NCBI RefSeq assembly: GCF_003437535.1
Contig: NZ_QSQT01000006.1
Coordinates: 1-64,000 of the forward strand
Length of the DNA: 64,000 nucleotides
From: Phocaeicola plebeius
GTDB lineage: Bacteria > Bacteroidota > Bacteroidia > Bacteroidales > Bacteroidaceae
Reading direction: 5' to 3'
Shown here: positions 62,057-64,000 of the stretch, piece after piece
Layout of the letters: the number at the start of each line of letters is the position of its first letter
Numbering within the stretch: the stretch's first letter is position 1
The notes under the pieces: generated by a model
What the model was told of the DNA's origin: nothing
The model's database searches: none
What the model saw: the letters and a program-made list of their open reading frames with translations, nothing else
Made by a program: the position numbers and the translations under genes

Positions 62057-64000
62057 TTACCAGCCTGGATTCTGCGCAAGATTAGGATTCAGACGAATTT
62101 GCTGTAATGGAATAGGATTCAAATAATCCTTTTGAGAAAAACGCAAATTACCAGCAAGCGTGGCTATCGAACGTCCATAGTCAGGATCAGTATTACCAGA
62201 TCCTTCATATACTCCATACAATAGTGGGTACTTCTCTGGATAATAACAAGGCTCTCCAAAATAAGCAGCATCATTTGCCTTTTCTGTCTCATAGGCAGTA
62301 CCTAATACATGACGGCCAAGCTTCTGCCCGGTCAGGTTGATATGTGCGATTCCCCAACGTTTCAAATCATCCATACGGAAACCTTCCCCAAAAAGTTCAC
62401 ATGCACGTTCACGACGGATTTCATCCAGCATGTTCATCTTCTTACAAACGGTCTTTCCCTGTGCATGATCCCAATAACCTGCATCCCATACATTCTCTAT
62501 CAAAGCATTCGTCAGCGGAGCCACTCCTGCACGGGCACGAGTATGATTGATGGAAAAATTCAAGTCCTCATCCGAAATCTCTCCATTATTCAGTTCACAA
62601 GTAGCTTCCGCATAAATCAAATAAACTTCAGCCAAACGGATTAACGGGAAATCTGCAGATTCTGTATTTACAGGTCGATTAGCACCTTCTATCAAGAACT
62701 TACGACTACTATATGTTCCCATCGTACTATTGTTTCTGATAGTCGGATGAAATACAGCACAAGCGCTACTGTATACAGGATCGGTAGAGTCAAAAATCTC
62801 ATTATTTTTTGGGAAAACAGGAGTAGGGTAAGGTAAAATGGCATCCACGCGCTCACGTCCTGGATTTTGAGCCGCATATGATATACGATCTGGAATGGAA
62901 TTACAACAACCAATAAAACGATAATCACGATTTCTGAATTCACCTACAAATGTCTCATATCCCAAGAACTGAGGATTATTCTGTGCATCTGCCATATTAC
63001 CTGTATAACTTATACGAATAGGAAGTCCGTTACGGCAAAGGAAAGACTCCCCAAACTGTGCACTCATATTAGTCACATATCCACTCAGAACCGAATGAAC
63101 CAGATTTATACCACCACGAGCTAAATCATAATCATATTTCTTATAGAAAATAAACTCTTTATTAGAGCTTTTTCCTGCATTTCTGAAATTAGATATATTG
63201 CCTCCTTTGTCATCTATATTAAATAAATAATAGTAACTTAAGGTATCACACTCTTCCCATAATGCAAAAGTTCCTGTCTGTGCTTCCTCAATAACTTCCT
63301 TTGCCATCTGTTTTGCTTCTGTAAGCATATCTGTTATTGAAGGATAATTGTCCGGCTTTACAGAACCTGCTCCATCATTTTTTCCATCTCCATCCAAATC
63401 ATAATTTATTGATGGTACATATTTCTCCCAAGTTCCTTCATAAAGCAATACACGAGCCAAGAATGCTTTCGCCGCTTCTTTACTAACCTTGCCTTTATCA
63501 CTTTCCGGAATATCTTTTTCTTTTGGGAGCAAAGGAATAGCTAACCGCAAATCTGATGCAATAAAATCAATAACTTCATAACGGCTGTTACGGACACCAA
63601 ACAAAACCGGATCACTCACATCCAGTACATGATCAACAATAGGAATTCCACCAAAATATTGCAACAAATAAAAATGTTGCCATGCACGAAAGAAATAAGC
63701 AGTACCTACAGACTGAGCAATATCTTCCTGATTACCATCATATTCATTTGCTTTTGCTAATAATATATTACAAGTACGAATATGAGAATAAGGTTTATCC
63801 CAATGCCAATCACTTTCCTGCACAGTTCCACCACCATTACTAGTTAGTCCGTTGATATCAGTATTCTGATCCACTGCACTTCCCTCAAAACCACGTCCAT
63901 TCAGGTTCTTCCATCCATTCATGTTATATAAAGCATTAGCAGCTTGTTCAAAATGTTCCGGAGTCTTAAATACAATAGCCTCTGTCCCCTGTGAGAGTGG
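62057..64000 (-). CDS. RagB/SusD family outer-membrane lipoprotein (partial)
   Basis: Surface lipoprotein that binds oligosaccharides and caps the SusC TonB-dependent transporter. The frame stays open to the window end (…TEAIVFKTPEHFEQAANALYNMNGWKNL…), so at least 647 residues are here and the signal peptide and first residues are missing. SusD marks are SHIRTCNILLAKANEY, AYFFRAWQHFYLLQYFGGIPIV, KAFLARVLLYEGTWE, FPLIRLAEVYLIYAEATCELN, and INHTRARAGV, ending in IPLQQIRLNPNLAQNPGW, a typical SusD C-terminus. SusC probably lies immediately to the right. The glycan bound is unknown. Confidence 0.95.
   Translation of the reverse strand, partial: PLSQGTEAIVFKTPEHFEQAANALYNMNGWKNLNGRGFEGSAVDQNTDINGLTSNGGGTVQESDWHWDKPYSHIRTCNILLAKANEYDGNQEDIAQSVGTAYFFRAWQHFYLLQYFGGIPIVDHVLDVSDPVLFGVRNSRYEVIDFIASDLRLAIPLLPKEKDIPESDKGKVSKEAAKAFLARVLLYEGTWEKYVPSINYDLDGDGKNDGAGSVKPDNYPSITDMLTEAKQMAKEVIEEAQTGTFALWEECDTLSYYYLFNIDDKGGNISNFRNAGKSSNKEFIFYKKYDYDLARGGINLVHSVLSGYVTNMSAQFGESFLCRNGLPIRISYTGNMADAQNNPQFLGYETFVGEFRNRDYRFIGCCNSIPDRISYAAQNPGRERVDAILPYPTPVFPKNNEIFDSTDPVYSSACAVFHPTIRNNSTMGTYSSRKFLIEGANRPVNTESADFPLIRLAEVYLIYAEATCELNNGEISDEDLNFSINHTRARAGVAPLTNALIENVWDAGYWDHAQGKTVCKKMNMLDEIRRERACELFGEGFRMDDLKRWGIAHINLTGQKLGRHVLGTAYETEKANDAAYFGEPCYYPEKYPLLYGVYEGSGNTDPDYGRSIATLAGNLRFSQKDYLNPIPLQQIRLNPNLAQNPGW

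Noticed and set aside
63923..64000. SusD start at the first in-frame ATG (63922)
   Set aside because: The frame stays open to the window end with typical SusD N-terminal sequence, and no signal peptide is present at that ATG.

Overview
The window looks like chromosome of a gut Bacteroidales bacterium of the Bacteroides/Phocaeicola type. The signs are a RagB/SusD protein with a glycan-degradation locus, TAnnTTTG promoter boxes in place of -10 hexamers, DUF4270, PCMD and DUF5686 proteins, a stand-alone TrpB2-like tryptophan synthase, and a glycogen module of GH57, GT4 and debranching enzyme. I recognise no tRNA, rRNA, CRISPR array or complete insertion sequence. The first ~50 bases look like the end of an IS whose body lies outside the window.

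Bases 1-46,600 are mostly housekeeping. In order: nadE; a Fur-family regulator and rubrerythrin; a DUF418 membrane protein; a leftward set of sigma-54 activator, lptE, a TPR protein and secG; a DUF5686 outer-membrane protein; ino1 divergent from a PfkB kinase; a porin-pstSCAB phosphate operon without phoU; a GH51 arabinofuranosidase; mltG; a Trk potassium system; trpB; panC-panD; a truncated starch-synthase-like protein with a DUF4270 lipoprotein; the debranching enzyme-GT4-GH57 glycogen operon; serS; miaA-lipid kinase-kdsA-porin; gapA; a PCMD protein; a SPOR lipoprotein; and a YtxH/holin-like cluster leading into a tricorn-like protease.

Bases 46,677-64,000 form one polysaccharide utilization locus (PUL), all leftward. 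Reading with transcription it has a SusD (cut by the window edge), a small lipoprotein, a large heparinase II/III-type lyase, a double-GH43 protein, then a GH28-like, GH30, GH97, GH43 and GH88 series. A lyase plus a GH88 unsaturated-uronyl hydrolase points to a uronic-acid-containing glycan; the exact substrate cannot be read from sequence. Three transcription units of the PUL carry the same control layout: two TTGTTAC half-sites exactly 21 bp apart, followed 30-33 bp later by a TAnnTTTG box. This is what one would expect for an AraC-type (HTCS) activator.

The most unusual non-coding signal is a set of intergenic arrays at about 3.36, 25.1 and 57.8-57.96 kb. They are built from units with an exact 22-bp period, most of which can fold as a 16-nt mini-hairpin plus a 6-nt linker. 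The arrays differ in sequence (AGTACT, AAACGC/GCGTTT and CGAAGA/TCTTCG cores) but share the period. They are too short and too regular to be CRISPR, and I know of no described function for them.
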